A DNA stretch of 6,053 bases from Bacillota bacterium (GCA_021849995.1 JAJZSC010000225.1:1-6053), one strand, 5' to 3'. Numbered from the stretch's first letter, positions 1-5,799 are shown. Notes: generated by a model not told the origin, from the letters alone. A program made the numbers and translations.

Positions 1-1473
1 AGGCCTGTTGGGATTAGACAGCTCCAGCAACCGGACAGCCGATGTGATACGGAAGCCTGATTCAAGCCAGTGAAGAGTTCCAACTGTTAAAACAGACGAT
101 AAAAGACCATTAACCACTCCAAGCACTACACCTACTACCCAGATAGTCACTTTCGTACCGGAAATAAGGGCCAGCCCACTTATCGTTAATACATTAGCAG
201 CCCCTACATAAATACCAGCTCTTGCCAAATCTGATCTCTGGCTAAGATGGGATACACTGTAAACCCCCACTATCCCACCAAACAATGCTACTATAGCTGT
301 CTGAACTCCAAAGGTAGTTCTCATAAGAGGATCAGTTAAGATACCAACAAAAACGGCAATGATAATTGCTGTTAGGATAGCGAGTTCAGCATCAACTAAA
401 ATCGCCACTGCCATGGTAGCCCAGGCCACCGGGATAAGCATCCCGGCCAGGGAGTTAAATTCCAACCCACCTAAATTAAGGGCAAAAATTGCTTTTCCAG
501 TTACGAGAACCAAGGTAATAGTTATCCCAATCAATATTACCTTAGATCCTATTTGAGGGATTTTTGACTTGTACTGGCGGACATAGATTGCCAAAACAGC
601 CATAGATACTAACACAATAATCGCAATTCCGCCAACAGACCGCCATGGAGATTGTTCAATGACAAGTCCATAAGCCAATAGAACCTTATAAATCCGTTCA
701 TTAACTATTTCGCCCTGTCCTACGATTTTTTGGTTTGCCTTGTAACGCTGAACTTCCAGTTTCACTGAAGCCCGGGCAACACTCTCTTCTCTGGCGGTAG
801 CCTGTTCATCCTTAACCAAGGTAGGCCTGGTTATCTTCGAGTCGACAAAAGCCTTAAGAAATGCCTTCATGTCATCAGGCAATAGGGTTTGAGCTAGTTC
901 TTGCTTCATACGTTCACGCAGAGCAGGAACGTCTTCATTAGTTTTAGCGCCAAGCTCTGGGTTTCGCGTACCCCCGATTATTATAACTGTGGCTTTTTGT
1001 TCGTAATCTTCTAGGGCTGGTACTGTCGTCTTAGTAAGGGAAAGCAGGACACTGTCTGTTAACAGATTAAATGGAGGCAACTGCCTCATCCTGCTTACTT
1101 TTGTCTGGTCATCTTCTTTTGAAGAGATGGCATCTCTGATCGTTAAGAAAGCTCTGGGCAAATCTCTGGCTAATTCGTTGATGTAAGTTTCGTCTGGCTT
1201 ATAAATCTTTTTGACAGACTCCACAGCCTTTTTAATATCCTCTTGGTATTTATCATAATCTTCTATATCTTTGTCCCAGGGGGCAGGGATATTTTGAGGA
1301 CTTGGCTCATCAACTGCTATCTGAAGACCAGACACGAATAGACTGGAGGAGACTATGAACGTAAACAAGAGAAAATACACCACAAAGGCTATCCCATACC
1401 TTACTGTGGTGTTGGTTACAGAAAACTTCAATGGGTTTCTTGTAAAGAATCTTGCGATATTCAAGGGCATCAT
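1..1473 (-). CDS. pgpH: PgpH/YqfF-type 7TM-HD phosphodiesterase, N-terminal 491 codons (cut by the left edge)
   Basis: The reading frame is open from the ATG at 1473 to base 1 with no stop, so the gene continues outside the window. Family members (7TMR-HD proteins, YqfF in Bacillus, PgpH in Listeria) are about 700 residues long and hydrolyse c-di-AMP at the membrane through a cytoplasmic HD domain. Seen here: a first membrane helix at about residues 26-47; a large extracytoplasmic domain at about 48-275, starting with a PQNIPAPWDKDIEDY-like stretch and ending near a 'GQGEIVNERIY' motif; then seven hydrophobic segments from about 278 to 475. The last residues, LLELSNPNRP, are the usual junction just before the HD domain, so the catalytic residues are not visible. 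It lies 10 bp after phoH, in the same operon. The start is uncertain: AAAGG directly abuts ATGATG at 1473/1470, and a TTG at 1464 has better spacing from that Shine-Dalgarno site. The family call is firm; the c-di-AMP role is inferred from the family. Confidence 0.93.
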   Translation of the reverse strand, partial: MMPLNIARFFTRNPLKFSVTNTTVRYGIAFVVYFLLFTFIVSSSLFVSGLQIAVDEPSPQNIPAPWDKDIEDYDKYQEDIKKAVESVKKIYKPDETYINELARDLPRAFLTIRDAISSKEDDQTKVSRMRQLPPFNLLTDSVLLSLTKTTVPALEDYEQKATVIIIGGTRNPELGAKTNEDVPALRERMKQELAQTLLPDDMKAFLKAFVDSKITRPTLVKDEQATAREESVARASVKLEVQRYKANQKIVGQGEIVNERIYKVLLAYGLVIEQSPWRSVGGIAIIVLVSMAVLAIYVRQYKSKIPQIGSKVILIGITITLVLVTGKAIFALNLGGLEFNSLAGMLIPVAWATMAVAILVDAELAILTAIIIAVFVGILTDPLMRTTFGVQTAIVALFGGIVGVYSVSHLSQRSDLARAGIYVGAANVLTISGLALISGTKVTIWVVGVVLGVVNGLLSSVLTVGTLHWLESGFRITSAVRLLELSNPNRP

Positions 1474-1483
1474 CCTTTAAGAC

Positions 1484-2446
1484 TTAGTCCTGGACTTTCT
1501 CCCGTTCTTCATAGGCTTGAATAATTTTTTGTACCAGAGGATTACGAACAACGTCAGCAGCTGTAAAATAATGAAAAGAGATATCTGGAATACCCTTGAG
1601 TATACGTTGGATCTCTATGAGTCCGGAAAAATGTCCCCTGGGCAAATCAACCTGGGTAACATCACCTGTTACAACTGCCTGTGAACCAAATCCAATTCTG
1701 GTCAAAAACATTTTCATTTGTTCGGGAGTAGTATTTTGTGCTTCGTCTAATATTATGAAAGAATCATCAAGGGTTCGTCCCCTCATATAAGCCAGTGGAG
1801 CAATTTCGATTGTTCCTTTTTCGACATAACGTTGGGCCGTTTCCGGCCCTAATAAGTCATAAAGAGCATCGTAGAGAGGTCTTAGATATGGGTCTACTTT
1901 TTCTTGCAAATCCCCAGGGAGGAAACCCAGTTTTTCTCCGGCTTCAACCGCAGGACGAGTAAGGACAATCCTATTGACAGTTTTGGCTCGCAATGCCCTT
2001 ACAGCCATTACAACGGCCAGATAAGTTTTTCCGGTGCCTGCCGGACCAATACCAAAAACGATAGTATTTCTTTCCAGTGACTCTATGTAGTTTGCCTGCC
2101 CTAAGGTTTTGGCTTTAATCGGACGTCCACGGTGAGTTGAGGCAATAGTTTTCGTAAGCATGTCTGCGATTCCGGTTTCATGACCTTCTTCTACCCGCGA
2201 AATAACATACCCTACATCAGCCGGTGATAAATTATGCCCCTGCCGGATCATACTTAGTAATTCATTGATTGCCGCTTCAGTTTGCTCTACATTTTCCCCG
2301 GAACCGGTAACGATCAGTTCTTCCCCACGAACAAAGCACTTGACCCCAAGGCGTTCCTCTAACATCCTTAGATTTACATCTTCTAATCCTAGTAAGTTCA
2401 TGGTCTCATCAGCATTGTGCAACAAAATCTTAGCTTCTGTATTCAA
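1484..2446 (-). CDS. phoH: PhoH-like protein (PhoH/PhoL/YbeZ family P-loop ATPase)
   Basis: A 320-residue cytoplasmic ATPase of the PhoH family, the usual length. Residues 1-70 form a small N-terminal region resembling the KH-like fold of these proteins. The ATPase core shows a Walker A motif GPAGTGKT at 134-141 and a Walker B region FIILDEAQN at 230-238, followed by a sensor-like stretch ending VVTGD at 258-262. The family is associated with RNA metabolism and ribosome maturation (often beside ybeY) and was named from phosphate-starvation induction in E. coli; the exact substrate in Bacillota is not settled. The start is a TTG at 2446, preceded by GGGGG at 7-nt spacing, and no alternative start lies in frame between it and the end of yqfD. 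It is 20 bp after yqfD and 10 bp before pgpH, so it is probably cotranscribed with both. A vegetative promoter must exist if it is expressed outside sporulation, but I could not find a convincing one nearby. Confidence 0.96.
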   Translation of the reverse strand: MNTEAKILLHNADETMNLLGLEDVNLRMLEERLGVKCFVRGEELIVTGSGENVEQTEAAINELLSMIRQGHNLSPADVGYVISRVEEGHETGIADMLTKTIASTHRGRPIKAKTLGQANYIESLERNTIVFGIGPAGTGKTYLAVVMAVRALRAKTVNRIVLTRPAVEAGEKLGFLPGDLQEKVDPYLRPLYDALYDLLGPETAQRYVEKGTIEIAPLAYMRGRTLDDSFIILDEAQNTTPEQMKMFLTRIGFGSQAVVTGDVTQVDLPRGHFSGLIEIQRILKGIPDISFHYFTAADVVRNPLVQKIIQAYEEREKVQD

Positions 2447-2466
2447 GCTTTCGCCCCCATTATGGA

Positions 2467-3693
2467 TTAGGGATAAACCGCTAAATCTTCATAGGTTTCT
2501 ATTTCCACTCTTACTCGCTCCACATTAGGGGTATTTGGCAACACTCTTACCGTTTCTTCAATCATGCTTACTCCAGGAGCAACTTTACTCTGAACTTCTT
2601 CACGAGCCATCTTCTCTGCCAGTTGACGAGCTTGAGCCTGAGTCCTTTCAATATGGACATTCTCAAGTTCTTTATACCTCACAGTTATAAGTTCGACAGG
2701 AAAGCGCCAATTCCTCCAAGCAGGTAAAGATTGAACTTCTACTTCCTTGCTGGACTGTGGATACGGAGAGTCAGGTGTTGTTACCATTATGACTCTGTTT
2801 CCGAATTTTATACCCCACCCTTTAGCAAAGCGGCCGCTTTCAACCACCTTGTCCTCTACTAATGAAACTTTAGCCTCGGCACTGGACCAAACCCTTCCTC
2901 GAACAAATCCCTTTGCCACCGGTTTCTGACTCAAAGTGTTACCGCTTGCTTGCTGGTTCGAACCTAGACTAGGACTAGGATTAGCCTTCCCAGCGGGATT
3001 AGCAGCTATTGCTTGGCTGGGTGCCTGGATCAAAACCTGACCAGCCTTAACGGTTTCCCCCTCATGAATAAGAGGGCTTCCCTGAATCACCATTATTTCT
3101 TTTACCAATCCACTTTTACTGGCAACTAAATTCCCGTATTCATTTGGAACTTTAGGAGGTGTCTTTTCAACAACTTTGATATTAACACTTGTCCCTTTGC
3201 GCTCTATGCCAATCCAAGCGGCATTTGGGAACTCTTCTGTCAACGTCTTGGCAATTTTATTTAAGTCAACGTTCCTGTGCAGAACCCACGTCTTTAACCC
3301 AAGTTTCTCAGCACTTTGAATTATTTGTTCTTGAGGTATTCTCTTATTCCCTATAACACTAACTGTGAGTATATATTGGGACAATAAGCTTATGGTGATG
3401 ACAATTATCCCGATCCCTATAAGCAATCCCTTACGACGCCACCAACGTGCAGCTATAAAAGGCCAACCATATTTTGCTGTAATTTTTACTTTAGTATGTG
3501 TTTCCCTGGCAGCCCTGCGTAATTTAATAAAGTCAGTTAACCTTACTTGAGCCCTAAGACCCAGTTCCGATTTTTGTGTTCGAAAGAATTCGATTCCGTC
3601 TTTTATTCCTTCATTCAAAAACCGCGGTAATTGATTACCTCTAGCTAATAAATACACCCGACCATTCAAGAAGGCTTCCATTTTGCTAAACAT
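2467..3693 (-). CDS. yqfD: Sporulation protein YqfD
   Basis: A single-pass membrane protein of the YqfD family, 408 residues from the ATG at 3693 (Bacillus YqfD is about 400). The N-terminal cytoplasmic part (1-85) carries the family's 'GRVYLLARGN...FLNEGI' opening. A transmembrane helix lies at about 89-110. A POTRA/FtsQ-like segment at about 111-176 follows, starting VIGNKRIPQEQII and ending VKVVEK-like. Then comes a lipoyl/hairpin-like piece around GETVKAGQVLI (212-222). The rest is probably beta-rich and extracytoplasmic. A low-complexity Ala/Asn/Pro/Ser/Gln stretch at about 227-257 interrupts this region. An in-frame ATG at 3714 would add 7 residues, but it encodes the AGAGGGGG ribosome-binding site itself, so 3693 is preferred. 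The start overlaps the yqfC stop by 8 bp, which suggests translational coupling. In Bacillus the gene is sigma-E controlled in the mother cell; its molecular function is poorly defined. Confidence 0.93.
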   Translation of the reverse strand: MFSKMEAFLNGRVYLLARGNQLPRFLNEGIKDGIEFFRTQKSELGLRAQVRLTDFIKLRRAARETHTKVKITAKYGWPFIAARWWRRKGLLIGIGIIVITISLLSQYILTVSVIGNKRIPQEQIIQSAEKLGLKTWVLHRNVDLNKIAKTLTEEFPNAAWIGIERKGTSVNIKVVEKTPPKVPNEYGNLVASKSGLVKEIMVIQGSPLIHEGETVKAGQVLIQAPSQAIAANPAGKANPSPSLGSNQQASGNTLSQKPVAKGFVRGRVWSSAEAKVSLVEDKVVESGRFAKGWGIKFGNRVIMVTTPDSPYPQSSKEVEVQSLPAWRNWRFPVELITVRYKELENVHIERTQAQARQLAEKMAREEVQSKVAPGVSMIEETVRVLPNTPNVERVRVEIETYEDLAVYP

Positions 3694-3973
3694 TTCGCTT
3701 TGCCCCCTCTTCATATTTAAGGGAGTAAAGTTCTCCTTGAATTCTTAACTCAGTTTGCAATAACGTAATTATGACAAAGCTTTTTCCATTAAGTACAATA
3801 TCTCCGATAGTAGTGTTGATACGTACCTCTTGATCTTCGAAAGCGACTATTTCTAAGAAATTTTCCACCAGAATCTCGCCTTTGCCAAAGATAGTTACCT
3901 TTGGACCCTCTCCAGTCACATCAGGTGGAAGATCTAACACATCACTCACATTTTTCTGCAGTTTGCTGAACAT
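3686..3973 (-). CDS. yqfC: Sporulation protein YqfC
   Basis: A small YqfC-family protein, 95 residues from the ATG at 3973 (Bacillus YqfC is about 93). The N-terminal signature LDLPPDV is at residues 13-19, followed by a 'PKVTIFGKGEILVENFLEI' stretch and a C-terminal run of short beta-strand-like segments (INTTIGDIVLNGKSFVI...). No signal peptide or membrane segment is visible. The frame stays open upstream to a TTG at 4042, which would give 118 residues. However, a near-perfect Shine-Dalgarno site (AAGGGAGGT) sits 8 nt before the ATG at 3973, and the shorter product matches the family length. It is the first gene of the yqfC-yqfD-phoH-pgpH cluster and lies just below a candidate sigma-E promoter. 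Its product and YqfD both begin MFSK, which fits both start choices. In Bacillus it belongs to the sigma-E sporulation regulon; its biochemical role is unknown. Confidence 0.92.
   Translation of the reverse strand: MFSKLQKNVSDVLDLPPDVTGEGPKVTIFGKGEILVENFLEIVAFEDQEVRINTTIGDIVLNGKSFVIITLLQTELRIQGELYSLKYEEGAKRNV
3703..3709 (-). promoter_or_regulatory. Ribosome-binding site of yqfD, inside yqfC
   Basis: GAGGGGG lies 9 nt upstream of the ATG at 3693, within the last codons of yqfC. It fixes the yqfD start at 3693 and not at the upstream ATG at 3714, which lies upstream of this site. Confidence 0.8.
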
Positions 3974-3981
3974 AACAAAAT

Positions 3982-3990
3982 ACCTCCCTT
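3982..3990 (-). promoter_or_regulatory. Ribosome-binding site of yqfC
   Basis: AAGGGAGGT, nearly fully complementary to the 16S rRNA tail, lies 8 nt upstream of the ATG at 3973. It decides the start against the longer open frame that begins at 4042. Confidence 0.88.
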
Positions 3991-3998
3991 CCATAGCA

Positions 3999-4028
3999 TG
4001 TTTATGAAAGAGAGATACAGAATAGTCC
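3999..4028 (-). promoter_or_regulatory. Candidate sigma-E (mother-cell) promoter for yqfC-yqfD
   Basis: On the minus strand, GGACTATT (4021-4028) is followed after 14 nt by CATAAACA (3999-4006). This resembles the Bacillus sigma-E pattern of a -35 ending ATATT and a -10 starting CATA, at the right spacing. Transcription would begin near 3992, leaving a very short leader just ahead of the yqfC ribosome-binding site. The match is partial (about 5 of 8 at the -35; CATA plus one or two more at the -10), so the call rests partly on knowing that yqfC is sigma-E controlled elsewhere. Confidence 0.5.
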
Positions 4029-4049
4029 AAGCCCTTCAACAAATCTCAC

Positions 4050-4184
4050 TTAACTAATATATTTCATTCTGCTGGCTCCATAATCAGTTGCTCTATAAAA
4101 CTGCTCAAGTTTACCAAGCTTATCTAAGGAAACATTGCTTAACTCTATCATACCGACGGTTTTTAGGTTAAATATACCCCACAT
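4050..4184 (-). CDS. Doubtful small reading frame, 44 residues, unknown
   Basis: An ATG at 4184 opens a frame to the TAA at 4050-4052, with a second ATG at 4151 giving 33 residues (beginning MIELSNVSLDKLGKLEQ). I do not recognise it. The residue mix looks protein-like: charged and hydrophobic residues alternate, with a possible helix at SLDKLGKLEQFYRA and an end of RMKYIS. The frame is open further upstream to 4277, through the terminator hairpin of the neighbouring gene, but has no standard start there. Neither ATG has a well-placed Shine-Dalgarno site; an AGAGG lies about 17 nt before the first. It could be a real small gene, a decayed gene end, or chance. It sits between the coiled-coil gene's terminator and the candidate promoter of yqfC. 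Confidence 0.22.
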   Translation of the reverse strand: MWGIFNLKTVGMIELSNVSLDKLGKLEQFYRATDYGASRMKYIS

Positions 4185-4232
4185 AGGACAAAAATATATT
4201 ACCTCTTTTCTTGTATATTCTATTAGGATCCA

Positions 4233-4266
4233 GAAAAAGAAAAATGGCCGACAGTCAGGGTCAGCC
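4233..4266 (-). terminator. Rho-independent terminator of the coiled-coil gene
   Basis: On the minus strand GGCTGAC and GTCGGCC (4260-4266 and 4246-4252) form a 7-bp stem with one G-U pair and a 7-nt loop. They are followed at once by ATTTTTCTTTTT. It lies about 33 bp beyond the stop of the gene at 4300-4758 and separates it from the yqfC cluster. Confidence 0.78.
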
Positions 4267-4299
4267 GCAGAAAACCCCTAAATTTAATTAAAAGATTTA

Positions 4300-4758
4300 T
4301 TAAACAGGTCTCCGCCTGAGGTTTCTAATCTGAACCTCATGCTCACCTATTATCTCGGATACCGAAATTAGACTTTCCTCAATATTCTGTAGTCTGGCAT
4401 TTGTTTCAGTCCTGAATTCGAGTAACCCGGCAGTCTGCTCGAAGATCGCCTCTTGGCGTTTTTCAATCCGGTTAACTGTTTCCTGAAGTTCGCTTTGACC
4501 CTTCTCTAAATTACTTAGTCGACCCTCGATTCCACCGATCTTGCTGTCCATCTGGCTAATCTTGCTGTCCATCTGGCTAATCTTGCTGTCCATCTGGCTA
4601 ATCTTGCTGTCCATCTGGCTAATCTTGCTGTCCATTTGGTCCATTCTACTGTCCATCCGGTCCAACCTACCATCTATCTGGTCAATCGTGCTGTCAATTT
4701 GACTAACTTTTTCGTTTAAAGACTTTAGGTTTACTAGGATTTCATGTAACTCATTCAC
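4300..4758 (-). CDS. Coiled-coil protein with MDSKISQ heptad repeats, function unknown
   Basis: A 152-residue hydrophilic protein, almost entirely a predicted coiled coil, with no signal peptide or membrane segment. Residues 1-20 are a short helix-like lead. Residues 20-75 are seven-residue units of the form (Q/R)(I/M)D(S/G)xxx, of which about four are identical MDSKISQ copies (roughly 45-73). Residues 76-105 continue as degenerate heptads (IEGRLSNLEKGQ...). The C-terminal part (about 106-152) contains EFRTETNARLQNIEESL and ends IIGEHEVQIRNLRRRPV. From memory, a similar EHEV...LRRRPV tail occurs in other small coiled-coil proteins of Clostridia with no assigned role. The frame extends to a TTG at 4773, but GGGAGGG lies 6 nt before the GTG at 4758, so GTG is chosen. 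The gene has its own sigma-A promoter and terminator and is not part of either flanking operon. A structural or scaffold role would be a guess. Confidence 0.82.
   Translation of the reverse strand: MNELHEILVNLKSLNEKVSQIDSTIDQIDGRLDRMDSRMDQMDSKISQMDSKISQMDSKISQMDSKISQMDSKIGGIEGRLSNLEKGQSELQETVNRIEKRQEAIFEQTAGLLEFRTETNARLQNIEESLISVSEIIGEHEVQIRNLRRRPV
4538..4705. repeat. 21-bp tandem repeat inside the coiled-coil gene
   Basis: Four consecutive 21-bp units (4538-4621) are identical. A fifth (4622-4642) differs at a few bases, and about three more degenerate units follow to 4705. Each unit encodes one heptad, MDSKISQ in the identical copies. Because the period is a multiple of three, gain or loss of units keeps the frame. 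Near-perfect identity at synonymous positions points to recent expansion by slippage or unequal recombination, rather than selection on the protein alone. Confidence 0.95.
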
Positions 4759-4764
4759 AAAATT

Positions 4765-4771
4765 CCCTCCC
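4765..4771 (-). promoter_or_regulatory. Ribosome-binding site of the coiled-coil gene
   Basis: GGGAGGG lies 6 nt before the GTG at 4758. The longer TTG start at 4773 lies upstream of this site and would place it inside the coding region, so GTG is the likely start. Confidence 0.8.
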
Positions 4772-4799
4772 AAAAAATAGTAAGTCTTTAGCTAGTCCC

Positions 4800-4829
4800 A
4801 TTATATATCAGAATGCTTGTTCTAGTCAA
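4800..4829 (-). promoter_or_regulatory. Sigma-A promoter of the coiled-coil gene
   Basis: TTGACT (4824-4829) and a perfect TATAAT (4800-4805) are separated by 18 bp on the minus strand. Transcription should begin near 4793, giving a leader of about 35 nt before the GTG start. This indicates housekeeping expression independent of rpsU-yqeY. Confidence 0.82.
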
Positions 4830-4895
4830 TAAGAATGTCAGTTTGGTCGAAATTTATTTATATCTGGTTCATTATATCTTTTTACTTAATGATTT

Positions 4896-5066
4896 TTAAA
4901 CTTCCCTTTCTTCACGAGTTGTGAAATCATTAACCTTAATCATTCCCTAAGAGACCATGTAAAGGTCAAAGCCATTTTCAAGGTTTAAGTTATAAACATA
5001 TGCCCCTTGAAATACGAGTTGACCATACTCTGGAGCTAGATCAGATCGGGGTAGACTATTCTTTGC
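4896..5066 (-). pseudogene. Decayed C-terminal remnant of a probable secreted beta-propeller-domain protein
   Basis: Read on the minus strand, one frame gives a very protein-like stretch with AKNSLPRSDLAPEYG, then FQGAYVYNLNLENGF and DLYMVS, then a TAG (4947-4949). It continues in the same frame as GMIKVNDFTTREEREV to a TAA at 4896-4898. From memory, the first part resembles the 'FQGAYVY..L..GF.LKG.ITH' region of bacterial and archaeal secreted proteins with a C-terminal beta-propeller (Beta_propel family). The second part resembles their extreme C-terminus (roughly 'LYT.S.GMIKANDL.TLEE'). If so, the piece between 'GFDL' and 'LYMVS' has been deleted and a Glu codon has become TAG. No start, ribosome-binding site or upstream remainder is present; similarity stops at the yqeY terminator. 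The identification was not checked by search. Confidence 0.55.
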
Positions 5067-5073
5067 TATTAAA

Positions 5074-5102
5074 AGGCTCGTTACCTAAACGGTAACGAGC
5101 CT
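5074..5102 (-). terminator. Strong hairpin terminator after rpsU-yqeY
   Basis: A perfect 12-bp inverted repeat (arms 5074-5085 and 5091-5102; AGGCTCGTTACC and its complement) with a 5-nt loop begins 7 bp after the yqeY stop. On the minus strand it is followed by TTTTAATAG, a short T run. On the plus strand the same hairpin is followed by CATTTTTC, so it could also stop transcription coming from the other side. Confidence 0.88.
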
Positions 5103-5109
5103 CATTTTT

Positions 5110-5562
5110 CTAGGATCCCAGTAGTTCGCGCACAATCTGGTTAACAACTTTTCCATCAGCGCGTCCCTTTGTCTTCGGGGTGATAGCCCCCATAACCTTA
5201 CCTAGATCCTTAGGGCCTTGAGCCCCGACTTGATCAATAATCTCTTGGGCAAGCTGGCGAATTTCCCCTTCAGAAAGCTGTTGGGGAAGGTAATCCATTA
5301 AAATGGCTATTTCCTCTTCCAGATCTTTAACTTTCTCAGGGCGAGCCGCCTTGGAAAATTCCTCTATTGCATCACGACGCATTTTAACTTCGCGTGCCAA
5401 TACTTCAATAACCTGGTCATCATTAAACTCAGTCTTTTTGTCTATTTCAGCATTCTTAATGGCGGCCCTGGCCATTCGGATGACGGAAAGTCTAACCTTC
5501 CCCTCCTCTTTGGCCTTCATGGCAACCTTCATATCCTCAACAAGGCGATCTTTAAGGGACAA
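5110..5562 (-). CDS. yqeY: GatB/YqeY domain-containing protein YqeY
   Basis: A 150-residue soluble protein matching the length of YqeY-family members (about 148). It opens SLKDRLVEDMKVAMKAKEEGKVRLSVIRM, the family N-terminus, and carries the central DYLPQQLSEGEIRQLAQEII region and the C-terminal GKVMGAITPKTKGRADGK motif. The fold is the helical domain shared with the C-terminus of GatB, the tRNA-dependent amidotransferase subunit. A tRNA-related role is often suggested but not established, and no amidotransferase core is present. The start is a TTG at 5562. It is supported by AAGGAG 10 nt upstream and by the family N-terminus beginning exactly here; the next in-frame ATG would remove ten conserved residues. 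The ribosome-binding site overlaps the rpsU stop codon, so translation of the two genes is probably coupled. It is the last gene of its transcript. Confidence 0.96.
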   Translation of the reverse strand: MSLKDRLVEDMKVAMKAKEEGKVRLSVIRMARAAIKNAEIDKKTEFNDDQVIEVLAREVKMRRDAIEEFSKAARPEKVKDLEEEIAILMDYLPQQLSEGEIRQLAQEIIDQVGAQGPKDLGKVMGAITPKTKGRADGKVVNQIVRELLGS

Positions 5563-5572
5563 TTCCGAGCCA

Positions 5573-5578
5573 CTCCTT
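5573..5578 (-). promoter_or_regulatory. Ribosome-binding site of yqeY overlapping the rpsU stop
   Basis: AAGGAG begins inside the rpsU TAA and ends 10 nt before the TTG at 5562. This supports the non-ATG start and suggests that ribosomes finishing rpsU help initiate yqeY. Confidence 0.75.
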
Positions 5579-5753
5579 ACTTGAACTTGCGTTTACGTGC
5601 TGCTTCGGATTTTTTCTTTCTGCGTACACTCGGTTTCTCGTAATGCTCATGTTTACGCGCCTCAGATAATACACCCGAACGCTGACAATTACGCTTGAAC
5701 CGGCGGAGTGCGGCATCCAGGGATTCGTTCTTACCAACTTTAACTTCACTCAT
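5577..5753 (-). CDS. rpsU: Small ribosomal subunit protein bS21
   Basis: A 58-residue, strongly basic protein beginning MSEVKVGKNESLDAALRRFK and ending in a Lys/Arg-rich tail (RRKKKSEAARKRKFK). This is the standard bS21 sequence and length for Bacillota. bS21 binds the 30S platform near the 3' end of 16S rRNA and takes part in translation initiation. A GGAGGGAGGG ribosome-binding site lies 8 nt before the ATG at 5753. The gene is first in a two-gene transcript with yqeY, 14 bp apart, a common arrangement in Bacillota. A sigma-A promoter directly upstream gives a leader of about 40 nt, with no evident attenuator or leader structure. An overlapping 65-codon frame at 5552-5749 is a shadow in another frame. 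Confidence 0.98.
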   Translation of the reverse strand: MSEVKVGKNESLDAALRRFKRNCQRSGVLSEARKHEHYEKPSVRRKKKSEAARKRKFK

Positions 5754-5799
5754 TGTCTTATCCCTCCCTCCACTGGATCATGGTAAATACACATATTTG

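Noticed and set aside
359..556. 65-codon plus-strand frame inside pgpH
   Set aside because: It lies opposite a clearly conserved membrane protein, has no ribosome-binding site, and its composition mirrors the antisense of hydrophobic codons.
1596..1790. Plus-strand frame opposite phoH, and similar ones at 2265-2528, 2747-2929, 3365-3550 and 5303-5584
   Set aside because: All are antisense shadows of well-recognised genes, without family resemblance or translation signals.
4538..4705. Possible CRISPR-like array
   Set aside because: The units are directly abutting with no spacers, and the period matches a coding heptad.
4870..4875. A second TATAAT on the minus strand as an additional promoter
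   Set aside because: No acceptable -35 element lies 16-19 bp upstream, and the 4800-4829 promoter is better placed.
5074..5102. Long perfect inverted repeat as a mobile-element end or attachment site
   Set aside because: It sits 7 bp after the yqeY stop with a short T run after it, which a terminator explains fully; no transposase or second copy is present.
5552..5749. 65-codon minus-strand frame overlapping rpsU
   Set aside because: It is the wrong frame of rpsU; the true frame gives a textbook 58-residue bS21 starting at 5753.
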